Origin: CAIOTO01 sp040389165 | Lineage (GTDB): Bacteria > Pseudomonadota > Alphaproteobacteria > Paracaedibacterales > CAIOTO01 | Direction of reading: 5' to 3' | Assembly (NCBI GenBank): GCA_040389165.1 | Contig: JAZKAK010000011.1 | Coordinates: 1-53,165, forward strand | Length of the DNA stretch: 53,165 bases | Shown here: one piece after another, positions 36,371-43,786 of the stretch | How the letters are laid out: every line of letters starts with the position of its first letter | Numbering within the stretch: the first letter of the stretch is position 1 | Position numbers and translations under genes: made by a program | Notes under the pieces: generated by a model | Database searches by the model: none | Seen by the model: only the letters and a program-made list of their open reading frames with translations | What the model was told of the DNA's origin: nothing

Positions 36371-38380
36371 ATGATAAAAAATAGTTCAATCCTACTGCTT
36401 GCTGCCTCATTTGCCAGTGCAGCCTTTTCCGCAACATCAACTGCACCTACAACTACAACAACGTCAGTAGCTTCTACCGCTTCCGTGCCTGCACTTCCAG
36501 CGCCAAATCCTGACAAAGCTGTCACAGCGATTTCTCGTTTTGGCAAGCCTAGTTACGAACATCTTAAGCTTATCAATACAGAGGCACCTAAGGGCGGCAC
36601 ATTTAAGCTTGCTACCACAGGTACATTTGATACGGTGAGTGATAAAATTGTAAAAGGTATCGCGGCGCAAGGCATAGCGCTTACACTAGAAACGTTAATG
36701 GTACGATCACCTGCTGAGCCATTTGCGCTTTACGCTTTAGTTGCAGAAAAAGTTGAATTTGCCAATGATAAATCTTACGTAACAATTTTTATAAATCCAA
36801 AGGCACGTTTTCATAATGGCGATCCCGTCACGACAGCGGATATCCAAGCCACAATGGAAACATTGCGTGATAAAGGTTTGCCACGTTATAAAAAATTTTA
36901 CGGAGCCATTTTAAAGACAATTATTCATTCGCCACACGTCATTCAATTTCAATTAAAACCAGACGACAACGGTGTGTATGACCAAGAATTGCCACTTATC
37001 ATTGCATCAATGCCTGTTTTATGTAAAAAGCAGCTGGATCAAATCGATTTTGCAAACTCAAGCCTGACACCGTTGATCGGAACAGGCCCTTATATAATTG
37101 ATCATGTAGAACAAGGGCGCAGTATTTCATTTAAACGAGATTTAAATTACTGGGCAGCTGACTTGCCTATTGCTAAGGGGCAATTTAATTTTGACGAGAT
37201 TCGCGTTGAATACTTTAAAAATGCGACAGCCTATTTCCAAGCATTTCTGGCAAAAGAATTTGATATTTTCTTCGAAACAGACCCAAAACAATGGGAAAGT
37301 GGCTATGATACAGACGCTGTGCGTCGCGGTGACATCGTGCGCATGGATATGCATCATGAACGAGCTGTTGCAGTTAAAACAATCATTATGAATATGCGTC
37401 GTCCTATATTTCAGGACATAGAGCTCCGTCGTGCTATTTTAATGACGTTTGACGCAGACTCTATTAATCGTATGGTATTTGATGGCGTAATGCAGGTTCC
37501 TCATAGTTTGTTCGCCAATACAGTGCTTGCACACCAAGGGTCAGCAGAAGGACGTGAAAAAGAACTGCTCCTCAAGCATGCATCTAACATAGAGCCTAAG
37601 CTTTTAAAACGTATGTTAGCCGAACCCTTCTCACCAGCCCATACTTCTGGAGCAGGCGATCAACGTGAGAATCTAAAAAAGGCCGCTGAAATTCTAGACG
37701 CAGCTGGTTATACTGTGAAGAACGGAAAACGCATTACACCTGACGGAAAACCCATTCAACTAAGTATTATGGTAAAAGATGATCGTCTCGAGAAAATTGC
37801 ACTTAGCCTTCGTGAGAGCCTAAAAGCAATTGGCATTGATTTGACTGTTCGTAAATTTGATGGCAATAGCTATGAATCCCGCGTTGTTGATTCTGACTTT
37901 GATATGATTATTCATACATGGGCAAATTCAATGTCACCAGGTACAGAGCAGGCTTATTTCTTTGGCGTAAAGACAGCTGACATCAAAGGAAGCAGTAATT
38001 ATATTGGGCTTAAAGACCCAGTGGCAGAGGCGCTCGCGAAAGAAGTAGCCCTTGCAACAGATTTCGAAGAATTAAAGGCGCGTGTACATGCACTTGATCG
38101 CTATGTTATGCATTTATGTTTACAAATTCCATTCCAATATGACAACACATTTAGATGTGCCTATTGGAAAGATAAGCTCTCTATTCCGCAAATTCAGACA
38201 AAATATGACGTGAATGTAATCAACAGAGGCTGGGATCCAAAAGCGGTAACCAATGCGCAAATAATAACAGAAACGACACATACGAAAGAAGTATGTGAAA
38301 ACAAATCTACAGAGGCAGTTAAAAACGCATCCTGTGGTATCGTCTGTACTATCCGTGGATGGTTTGCACGACTGTTCTAA
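36371..38380 (+). CDS. YejA-like periplasmic peptide-binding protein (SBP family 5), second copy
   Basis: This is a family 5 solute-binding protein of about 669 residues. The ATG at 36371 starts directly before the hydrophobic signal (SSILLLAASFASAAFSA); an ATG at 36359 is possible. After a Thr/Ala/Pro-rich linker it has NTEAPKGGTFKLATTGTFD, HNGDPVTTADI, LIGTGPYII and IIMNMRRPIFQDIELRRAI. These are the same landmarks as the gene at 17316-19217. It presumably binds oligopeptides for import, but no permease gene is in the window. The C-terminal Cys-containing tail (SCGIVCTIRGWFARLF) resembles the tail of the first copy (ACTTFLAWVNGLFK). Confidence 0.87.
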   Translation: MIKNSSILLLAASFASAAFSATSTAPTTTTTSVASTASVPALPAPNPDKAVTAISRFGKPSYEHLKLINTEAPKGGTFKLATTGTFDTVSDKIVKGIAAQGIALTLETLMVRSPAEPFALYALVAEKVEFANDKSYVTIFINPKARFHNGDPVTTADIQATMETLRDKGLPRYKKFYGAILKTIIHSPHVIQFQLKPDDNGVYDQELPLIIASMPVLCKKQLDQIDFANSSLTPLIGTGPYIIDHVEQGRSISFKRDLNYWAADLPIAKGQFNFDEIRVEYFKNATAYFQAFLAKEFDIFFETDPKQWESGYDTDAVRRGDIVRMDMHHERAVAVKTIIMNMRRPIFQDIELRRAILMTFDADSINRMVFDGVMQVPHSLFANTVLAHQGSAEGREKELLLKHASNIEPKLLKRMLAEPFSPAHTSGAGDQRENLKKAAEILDAAGYTVKNGKRITPDGKPIQLSIMVKDDRLEKIALSLRESLKAIGIDLTVRKFDGNSYESRVVDSDFDMIIHTWANSMSPGTEQAYFFGVKTADIKGSSNYIGLKDPVAEALAKEVALATDFEELKARVHALDRYVMHLCLQIPFQYDNTFRCAYWKDKLSIPQIQTKYDVNVINRGWDPKAVTNAQIITETTHTKEVCENKSTEAVKNASCGIVCTIRGWFARLF

Positions 38381-38433
38381 CACAGACGATTACGCATTAA
38401 AATTAGCTACAAAGCGCTAGCATGCACCAGTAA

Positions 38434-38458
38434 TGAGGTCTTGAAATTCAGGACCTCA
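38434..38458 (+). terminator. Near-perfect palindrome after the second YejA-like gene
   Basis: TGAGGTCTTGAA and TTCAGGACCTCA pair over 12 positions (one G-U pair) around a central A. It lies 54 bases after the stop codon. There is no T-run, so it may be a weak terminator or an RNA-stabilising hairpin. Confidence 0.45.
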
Positions 38459-38577
38459 CTCAATTTAGATCGGATGAGTATAACTTGCATAATTACGCAA
38501 ATCACGATAACTTGATTACATTCATTTCAAAGAAACCTATTGGTTATTAATAAGCCCTTGTCAATTTATAAGGACAT

Positions 38578-39207
38578 ATGAAGTATATGCTGCAACAAAC
38601 CTTTGATTATAATTACGACTCCACATTGCGCACGCATGAGAACAAGCTTTTTTTCAAGCAATGGATAAGACACCCAGGTCGCCTGGGAACAGTTGCGCCT
38701 ATATCCGTAAAATTAGCACGCGCTGCTGCTGCACACGTTTCACATTCAAGCGACACAGGATATGTTGTCGAGATTGGTGCAGGAACGGGGCGTTTAACCC
38801 GGGCGCTTCTTGAGTGCGGCATAAGTGCGCCAAAATTAGCCGTCATTGAACTTGACACGAAACTGTGTACATTTCTAAAAGACACCTTGCCGGCTGTGTG
38901 TCCAACTGTAGGCGCGCCGCTTGTGGTTGAAGGAGATGCAGAGTATTTACCTAATCTAATACCTTCGTCTTGGATTGGCAACGTTGATACCGTGGTGTCC
39001 GTTGTTCCTTTAATGTATTTTCCAGAAGACAAACGCATTGCTATTATTGAAGCCGCTTTTCGGATTCTTAAACCAGGCGGGCAGATTATACATGTGACAT
39101 ATAATCCAAAATCTCCACTTGCCTTTTCAAGCGCGTATACCCAAAAACGTGTAATGGGGTTGTGGATGAATATCCCCCCAGGATTTGTATGGTCATATAC
39201 AAAGTAA
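38578..39207 (+). CDS. Phospholipid N-methyltransferase-like SAM methyltransferase, copy 1
   Basis: The 209-residue class I methyltransferase has motif I VVEIGAGTGRLTRALL, an acidic motif II IELDTKLC, VEGDAEYLP and the motif IV region DTVVSVVPLMYFP. The N-terminal FFKQWIRHPGRLGTVAPISVKLA is characteristic of PmtA-like phospholipid N-methyltransferases that convert phosphatidylethanolamine towards phosphatidylcholine; rRNA-dimethylase-like relatives are the alternative. AAGGA lies about 5 bases before the ATG. The protein ends at WSYTK, shorter than its paralogue at 39609, and the reading frame stays open about ten more codons beyond the TAA, so a recent loss of the C-terminus is possible. Confidence 0.8.
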   Translation: MKYMLQQTFDYNYDSTLRTHENKLFFKQWIRHPGRLGTVAPISVKLARAAAAHVSHSSDTGYVVEIGAGTGRLTRALLECGISAPKLAVIELDTKLCTFLKDTLPAVCPTVGAPLVVEGDAEYLPNLIPSSWIGNVDTVVSVVPLMYFPEDKRIAIIEAAFRILKPGGQIIHVTYNPKSPLAFSSAYTQKRVMGLWMNIPPGFVWSYTK

Positions 39208-39608
39208 AGACGCAACCAGCGTGAATCAAACGTTTGATGAAATAATTGAGTCAGCTCAACGCGCTTATTCCCATTCCAGCTCATTTCACGAAAAATAGGT
39301 ATTGGTATTCTCTTAATTATTCCCGTCCGCCGTCATTGCGGAAAAGCTTAGGCGCTCAAAGCAATCCATATCTTTTCAACACCCCTGGATGGCCGCGCCC
39401 TTCAGGCCCGCCAGGACGGCAACGTTCGCAAGATGATCTGTGATGGGTAGATGTTGAACATGCCAAGTCTTTCTTTTCACGTGCGTACTCCAAAGAACCT
39501 GTGCTAGGGTTATGATTAAACATGTCGTAGAATTCGCTTGATTGTATGCGACAAAATAATCAAGCACAAACAAACGGCTCTTATGATGAAGTCAGAAAAT
39601 GCGGATAA
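39208..39608. other. Intergenic region between the two methyltransferase genes
   Basis: This 401-base stretch has no supported gene. It contains a GC-rich palindromic dispersed repeat (39329-39420) flanked by ordinary AT-rich DNA. Short open frames here cross the repeat and have no ribosome-binding site. Confidence 0.6.
39329..39420. repeat. Palindromic dispersed repeat remnant
   Basis: The outer arms GCCGTC and GACGGC are inverted. Inside are CGTCATTGCGG, AAGCAATCCAT and CCTGGATGGCCGCGCCCTTC, then GGCCCGCCAGGACGGC. This CGTCATTGC / GCAATCCA / CTGGAT composition is typical of abundant non-coding repeats in alphaproteobacterial genomes. Its GC content stands out from the flanks. Confidence 0.55.
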
Positions 39609-40304
39609 ATGTCCTCCACTAAACGTGCCTCGAACCGTCAAGAAAACATGTTATTCCTGAAGCGTCTGATTAAAAATCCGAAGGCTCTGGGGGCTGTTGC
39701 ACCAAGTTCAAAGGCACTTGCCGAAATGGTAGCACGGCATGTACGTGTTGATGATACAACTTATGTAGTAGAAGTTGGCGCAGGAACAGGGCGATTCACA
39801 CGTAGCTTATTGGATGCAGGTCTCGCCGCAGATCGATTGATCGTTGTAGAGCTTGATCGTGAGCTATGTCAGTATTTACGCAATAATTTTCCGAACATAA
39901 CAATCATTCACGGTGATGCGACGTTGTTGGATCAATTGCTTCCTCCTGAAATTGTGCTTAATGTTGAAACAATTATTTCAGGCATTCCTCTCATTAATTT
40001 AAATAAAGATGAGCAGCTCGATTTAATCAAGGCTTTTAAAAATACGCTGAGCCCAAGCGGTCAGATCATTCAATTTACGTATGGCCCTGTATCACCTTTG
40101 TCGCATAAAAAATTAGGATTGACGGCAACCAGACTTGGTCATGTTTTTCGCAATGTACCACCAGCAACGGTGTGGTCATACACATTTCATAACGGTATGG
40201 TGCCACGAAAACGCCGCCACCCGATTCAGATTTATTTCATCGTTGCCAGAAAAAGAGCACGCCAAACATTTAGAAAAGTTAAGGAATCCAAAGCTTTCCG
40301 CTAA
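39609..40304 (+). CDS. Phospholipid N-methyltransferase-like SAM methyltransferase, copy 2
   Basis: This is a 231-residue paralogue of the gene at 38578. The N-terminus has MLFLKRLIKNPKALGAVAPSS. Motif I is VVEVGAGTGRFTRSLL, motif II VELDRELC, then IIHGDATLLD and ETIISGIPLINLN. The end PPATVWSYTFHNGMVPRKRR with a basic tail is the part missing in copy 1. PmtA-type enzymes act at the inner membrane surface, and the basic C-terminus could bind lipid head groups. If both are active they may catalyse successive methylations, or one may act on another substrate. Confidence 0.8.
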   Translation: MSSTKRASNRQENMLFLKRLIKNPKALGAVAPSSKALAEMVARHVRVDDTTYVVEVGAGTGRFTRSLLDAGLAADRLIVVELDRELCQYLRNNFPNITIIHGDATLLDQLLPPEIVLNVETIISGIPLINLNKDEQLDLIKAFKNTLSPSGQIIQFTYGPVSPLSHKKLGLTATRLGHVFRNVPPATVWSYTFHNGMVPRKRRHPIQIYFIVARKRARQTFRKVKESKAFR

Positions 40305-40362
40305 TATAAAGTAAAATAAACATAACGAAGTGCTCATGTTTTTTAAACCTATATTTTTCTTC

Positions 40363-40429
40363 GTGTATTCCGCGTCCCCGGACATGATCCGCGGATCTAG
40401 ATGCCCGGATCAAGTCCGGGCAAAACACA
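40363..40429. repeat. Dispersed palindromic intergenic repeat, copy B
   Basis: This is a second copy of the element at 134-213. It has CGTGTATTC, CGTCCCCGGACATGATCCG, GGATCTAGATGCCC and CAAAACAC. The segment TGCCCGGA-TCAAG-TCCGGGCA is a perfect 8-bp hairpin. The ends GTGTATT and AAAACAC are inverted with one mismatch. It lies directly upstream of dapB. Confidence 0.75.
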
Positions 40430-40470
40430 GGGGGAGGACTTGAGCACCGCGCAAACGAGTAGAGACGCAT

Positions 40471-41151
40471 ATGAATACGCAAAAGAAAATAGCGCTCATC
40501 GGCGCAACAGGTCGCATGGGAAAATGCGTGATTGAATGCGCGCAGAACCATAACGATTGGTATATCACAACACCAATAGCACGTGATCTTTCAGATCTTT
40601 GGGATACCCCTGCCCCCGCAGATATCGTCGTTGATTTCTCAAATGCCGAAATGACCGCTGAGCTTGCGAAACGTGCCAGTGGTAAAAACATCCCTTTGTT
40701 AATCTGCACAACTGGACTAACAGAAGAAACAAACGACGTGCTCGCACATTGCAGTATTACTTGCCCCGTCATGATCGCGCCCAACACAAGCATTGGCATC
40801 TTACTACTACGAAAAATGCTTAAAGAAGCGGCCTCTACCCTTGATGACACCTTTGACATAGACATCATTGAGACGCACCATCGCAACAAAGTCGATGCTC
40901 CATCGGGCACAGCTATCTCGCTTAGAGAAACGCTTCAAACAATTCGATCAACGCCAGTTGGTATGCATTCCATCAGAGCAGGCGACGTAATCGCAGAACA
41001 TAGCGTGTCATTTCGCGGCGATCATGAGACAATTACATTAACGCATACGGCCAATGGGCGACATGTGTTTGCCGATGGCGCACTGCGGTTAGCAAAGTGG
41101 TTAATTAAGCAAAAGCCTGGGTTTTATACGCCTGAAGATGCTGTTTCATAA
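40471..41151 (+). CDS. dapB: 4-hydroxy-tetrahydrodipicolinate reductase
   Basis: DapB reduces the dapA product with NAD(P)H on the way to diaminopimelate and lysine. The 226-residue protein has the dinucleotide motif GATGRMG (11-17), DIVVDFSN, the CTTGL segment and the catalytic ETHHRNKVDAPSGTA. It is about 40-45 residues shorter than typical DapB; the missing part lies in the N-terminal domain between GRMG and VDFS. It remains likely functional because all substrate-binding motifs are present. Together with alr and thrA it shows that wall precursor and aspartate-family synthesis are retained at least in part. Confidence 0.93.
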   Translation: MNTQKKIALIGATGRMGKCVIECAQNHNDWYITTPIARDLSDLWDTPAPADIVVDFSNAEMTAELAKRASGKNIPLLICTTGLTEETNDVLAHCSITCPVMIAPNTSIGILLLRKMLKEAASTLDDTFDIDIIETHHRNKVDAPSGTAISLRETLQTIRSTPVGMHSIRAGDVIAEHSVSFRGDHETITLTHTANGRHVFADGALRLAKWLIKQKPGFYTPEDAVS

Positions 41152-41167
41152 AATTGAGAGAAAAATC

Positions 41168-41605
41168 ATGAACACATTCACCATCGACGACCGTCTATTG
41201 AAAAGCACAGAATGGGTTGCTGATTTGCCGTTATGCCGATTGTTTTTGCAAAATGATACGCGCTACCCCTGGTTTGTTTTGGTGCCAAGGGTTGCGGGCA
41301 TGACCGAAATATACCAGTTGCTAGATGCCGATCAGGCACAACTTATGACTGAGATTTCATTACTATCGCGTTATTTAAAAGACGAACTTTCCGTGCATAA
41401 AGTGAATGTCAGCGCGTTGGGCAATGTTGTGCCACAATTGCATATTCATGTGCTTGGGCGAGATCCAAAAGATGCGACATGGCCTTGCCCTGTGTGGGGC
41501 GTTGGCGCGGCAGTACGGTATGAAGCAGAGACGTTACAGGAATGTACAGAGCGGTGTCGGCAGTGGATGGAAAATTTAGTTAAAGCTCATGAATCCAAAA
41601 ATTAA
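41168..41605 (+). CDS. HIT family protein
   Basis: This is a 145-residue histidine-triad superfamily nucleotide hydrolase or transferase. I take the ATG at 41168 (GAGAG upstream, start MNTFTIDDRLLKST), since an earlier ATG would overlap dapB. The nucleotide-binding signature is QLHIHVLGRD with His at 92 and 94. The third triad histidine is not evident, as in several bacterial HIT subgroups. LVPRVAGMTEIYQL in the N-terminal half is also typical. It follows dapB by 16 bases and is probably co-transcribed. The substrate is unknown. Confidence 0.83.
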   Translation: MNTFTIDDRLLKSTEWVADLPLCRLFLQNDTRYPWFVLVPRVAGMTEIYQLLDADQAQLMTEISLLSRYLKDELSVHKVNVSALGNVVPQLHIHVLGRDPKDATWPCPVWGVGAAVRYEAETLQECTERCRQWMENLVKAHESKN

Positions 41606-41911
41606 CTGATATTGACAGAAGCATCTCTATTTTTGACATTCAACAGTTTTTCACACCATGAAAAGATGATTTTTTCTCATTTCGTATATTCCACAAGGAA
41701 CAAATGGTAATAGTTTTTATGAAATATGTTTAAATATCAAAAATTGGGATGCTTCCTAAGCATTACTATGTCCAATCTATAAAGGTATGATTGCATTTAG
41801 GATTTAGCTCTAGGTTCCTCTTTTTCAGAAAAAATATTTATATATTTTCACTTGACCTTCAGGAAAATTGATTTATTGTTTGATTTGCGTATTAAAATCT
41901 GAAAGAAAAAA
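41606..41911. other. Intergenic region upstream of the BMT5-like gene
   Basis: This is 306 bases of very AT-rich DNA without a supported gene. Two TTGACA hexamers occur at 41612 and 41633 without clear -10 partners. A possible promoter nearer the gene is listed separately. Confidence 0.5.
41852..41879 (+). promoter_or_regulatory. Candidate promoter of the BMT5-like gene
   Basis: TTGACC and TATTGT are separated by 16 bases, ending 33 bases before the ATG. The -10 match is only moderate. Confidence 0.35.
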
Positions 41912-43276
41912 ATGAAAATCAAGCCAAGTGTAACGTGCCTGTTGTATGTAGCGTTTTGTGTAAAATGCATAGGAGCAACTCCTTTATCAATATTAGATAC
42001 TGAACCTACCAGCTTGCCCACGGTGGACAGTAAATTAGAGCAAGAACATGGAGTGGTAAAAGATTCTGTATCAGATAAGGTAGTTGATGACATATCCCCT
42101 AATATGATGCTTGAAAAAGCGAGTGACGCACATAACTCTACTGTTGATGTAGACACGAGTTTTTCAACAACAGAAGAACAATCTTCAAAGTTTACGACAC
42201 CTGGCATGGCAAATTCAACTACTGCTGCTACAGATAAGTCTTCTGGTTTTTCTTCGCCTCTCAGCAAATCTGGTGTGGCTGATTTTCCACAAATTGAACT
42301 ATTCAAATCTCCTGAAGATAAAGCAGGTATTTCTGTCGCAACAGAATTAGATTCTGTTGGAAAAAGTTGCAGCGTTTCATTGTTAGAAGCTGAATCGGAT
42401 TTAAAGCTTTCACATACAACAGGAATTGTCGATGAAGAGGATATTAGTGCTTCTTTTGGCAAAATGAAGATTAAATCAAAGAAATATATTAAAAGGCTCT
42501 TTTTAGGAGAAGCTGATTTTAGTTATACTGTTGCTCTCCTCAAAAAACATGAGATATCTCATCCCGGGATTGCAACAGAAATTATAGCAACAGAACTTGC
42601 AGCTATGGAGAAATTACAAGAAAACTACCCTGACACGTTCTCGGATAATTTAAGTTATCTGATACAACGCCAGGTAGATGTTCGATATGATGTTGATGCT
42701 AGAAAAATTCATGAATTATTTAGCGGAGAAAGAATTCGTCGAATTCATTTTAATTTCCCGCATGACGGCAGCAATTATAAAGCCCAGACTTTACCAACAA
42801 TTATTGCTGAGTTTTTTCTGAGCGCGAGGAAAATTCAAAATAAGGGTGATAGGGTTTATATGGCCTTACCTTACAAAAAAGGAGAATTGTGGCAAGAAAA
42901 GTGTTCACTTGGTAATAATTATAGAATTTATGAAGCAAGCATTTGTAATGGCTATCAATTAATAAAGAAACGAAGATTTAAAGAAGATGAAGTTTGTCGA
43001 TACAATGGATATCAACATCGCGAAACAAAGAGCAACCAATCTGCTTCTAGTGCAACACAATACTGTCGAGAATATGTTTTTGAGCGCATGTTTAGTGGTA
43101 TAAAGGGGCTTACGCAAGAAGTAGTGGATACTATACAAAAAAATAGTCCTTCTCGTACCTTAAACGTAAAAAAGAGCTCTATACGCCATACTTCTTCTGA
43201 AGACCTAGAACACATAGATTCTTTACCTTTTTTAGATACGGATAATGATTCTAGTGCGTACGAAGATGATGATTAA
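41912..43276 (+). CDS. Exported BMT5-like (DUF2431) Rossmann-fold protein, putative effector
   Basis: The 454-residue protein has three parts. Residues 1-22 are a Sec-type signal peptide (cleavage near IGA). Residues 23-190 are a Ser/Thr/Asp/Glu-rich low-complexity region. Residues 194-375 match the BMT5-like domain: LFLGEADFSYTVALL (196-210), a motif II region EIIATELAAME, IQRQVDVRYDVDARKI, RRIHFNFPHDG (276-286), and GYQHRET near 366. A polar tail follows. The domain is best known from eukaryotic Bmt5, which methylates a uridine N3 in 25S rRNA. A secreted version next to an ATP/ADP translocase suggests action in the host. Export is predicted; activity is inference. Confidence 0.78.
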   Translation: MKIKPSVTCLLYVAFCVKCIGATPLSILDTEPTSLPTVDSKLEQEHGVVKDSVSDKVVDDISPNMMLEKASDAHNSTVDVDTSFSTTEEQSSKFTTPGMANSTTAATDKSSGFSSPLSKSGVADFPQIELFKSPEDKAGISVATELDSVGKSCSVSLLEAESDLKLSHTTGIVDEEDISASFGKMKIKSKKYIKRLFLGEADFSYTVALLKKHEISHPGIATEIIATELAAMEKLQENYPDTFSDNLSYLIQRQVDVRYDVDARKIHELFSGERIRRIHFNFPHDGSNYKAQTLPTIIAEFFLSARKIQNKGDRVYMALPYKKGELWQEKCSLGNNYRIYEASICNGYQLIKKRRFKEDEVCRYNGYQHRETKSNQSASSATQYCREYVFERMFSGIKGLTQEVVDTIQKNSPSRTLNVKKSSIRHTSSEDLEHIDSLPFLDTDNDSSAYEDDD

Positions 43277-43393
43277 TTTTATTTTAAATATATTATTCGT
43301 TGGATGGGAAAAAGTTTTTTCGTTAACCTTTTCTTAACAAATACAGCTTATTATAAATAATGTAGCTTATATTTTTTATTAGAAGGATTAATC

Positions 43394-43651
43394 ATGAAAC
43401 ATACATTATTAATATTATCAGCCTTTTCATTTTTGTGCTTGACACAGGCAACATATATCTTTGCTAATCCAACGGGTAACTACGCTCCAACCTGCGCGAA
43501 TTGCACAACTTCTGCCAGTGGAGTTTCTTGCGAGAAATGTAAAAAAGCTAATGGTACATGGGGGGCAACAACATCAATTTCAAACTGTACTGGCACCAAT
43601 GCTACAAAAGTTCGTAATTGTAATGGCGTCTTAAAATGTGGATCTTGTTAA
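43394..43651 (+). CDS. Small exported Cys-rich protein resembling a half CVNH (cyanovirin-N) domain
   Basis: The product is 85 residues with a strong AGAAGGA ribosome-binding site and a signal peptide (about 1-25, ending IFA). The ~60-residue mature part has eight cysteines. It shows the order GNYAPTC, SGVSCEKCKKANGTWGATTSIS, NC and NCNGVLKCG. This follows one CVNH module: Cys, then C-x-G-x-W-x-x-TSI, then C-x-G-x-L-x-CG. Full cyanovirin-N has two modules of about 50 residues, so this would be half size. CVNH proteins bind mannose-rich glycans. It lies between the BMT5-like gene and the ATP/ADP translocase. An alternative is an unrelated disulfide-rich peptide. Confidence 0.6.
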   Translation: MKHTLLILSAFSFLCLTQATYIFANPTGNYAPTCANCTTSASGVSCEKCKKANGTWGATTSISNCTGTNATKVRNCNGVLKCGSC

Positions 43652-43682
43652 TTAAACGTCGAAACAGTGCACGTTAAACCAT

Positions 43683-43729
43683 TTTGCGTTGAGTAATGCC
43701 TAAGAATAAATATTTTTACTTGACGCAAA
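43683..43729 (+). other. Long-stem hairpin between the CVNH-like gene and the translocase
   Basis: The arms 43683-43696 and 43716-43729 (core TGCGTTGAGTAA/TTACTTGACGCA) pair over about 14 positions with two G-U pairs. It starts 31 bases after the CVNH-like stop. There is no T-run after the 3' arm. It may end or stabilise the upstream transcript or lie in the leader of the translocase. Confidence 0.5.
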
Positions 43730-43786
43730 TACATAAAACTGCGCATTCTAAGTCTATTATAAGCATCCTATTTTGAACAACCTATT

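Noticed and set aside
38613..39284. 223-codon minus-strand frame opposite methyltransferase copy 1
   Set aside because: The plus strand has clear methyltransferase motifs and a good ribosome-binding site, while the minus frame has none.
39246..39443. 65-codon frame between the methyltransferase genes
   Set aside because: It runs through a palindromic repeat and has no ribosome-binding site or similarity to known proteins.
40410..40910. 166-codon minus-strand frame opposite dapB
   Set aside because: It is antisense to conserved DapB motifs and runs through the dispersed repeat.
41848..42462. Long minus-strand open frame opposite the Ser/Thr-rich part of the BMT5-like gene
   Set aside because: It mirrors a low-complexity coding region, has no recognisable domain and no ribosome-binding site.
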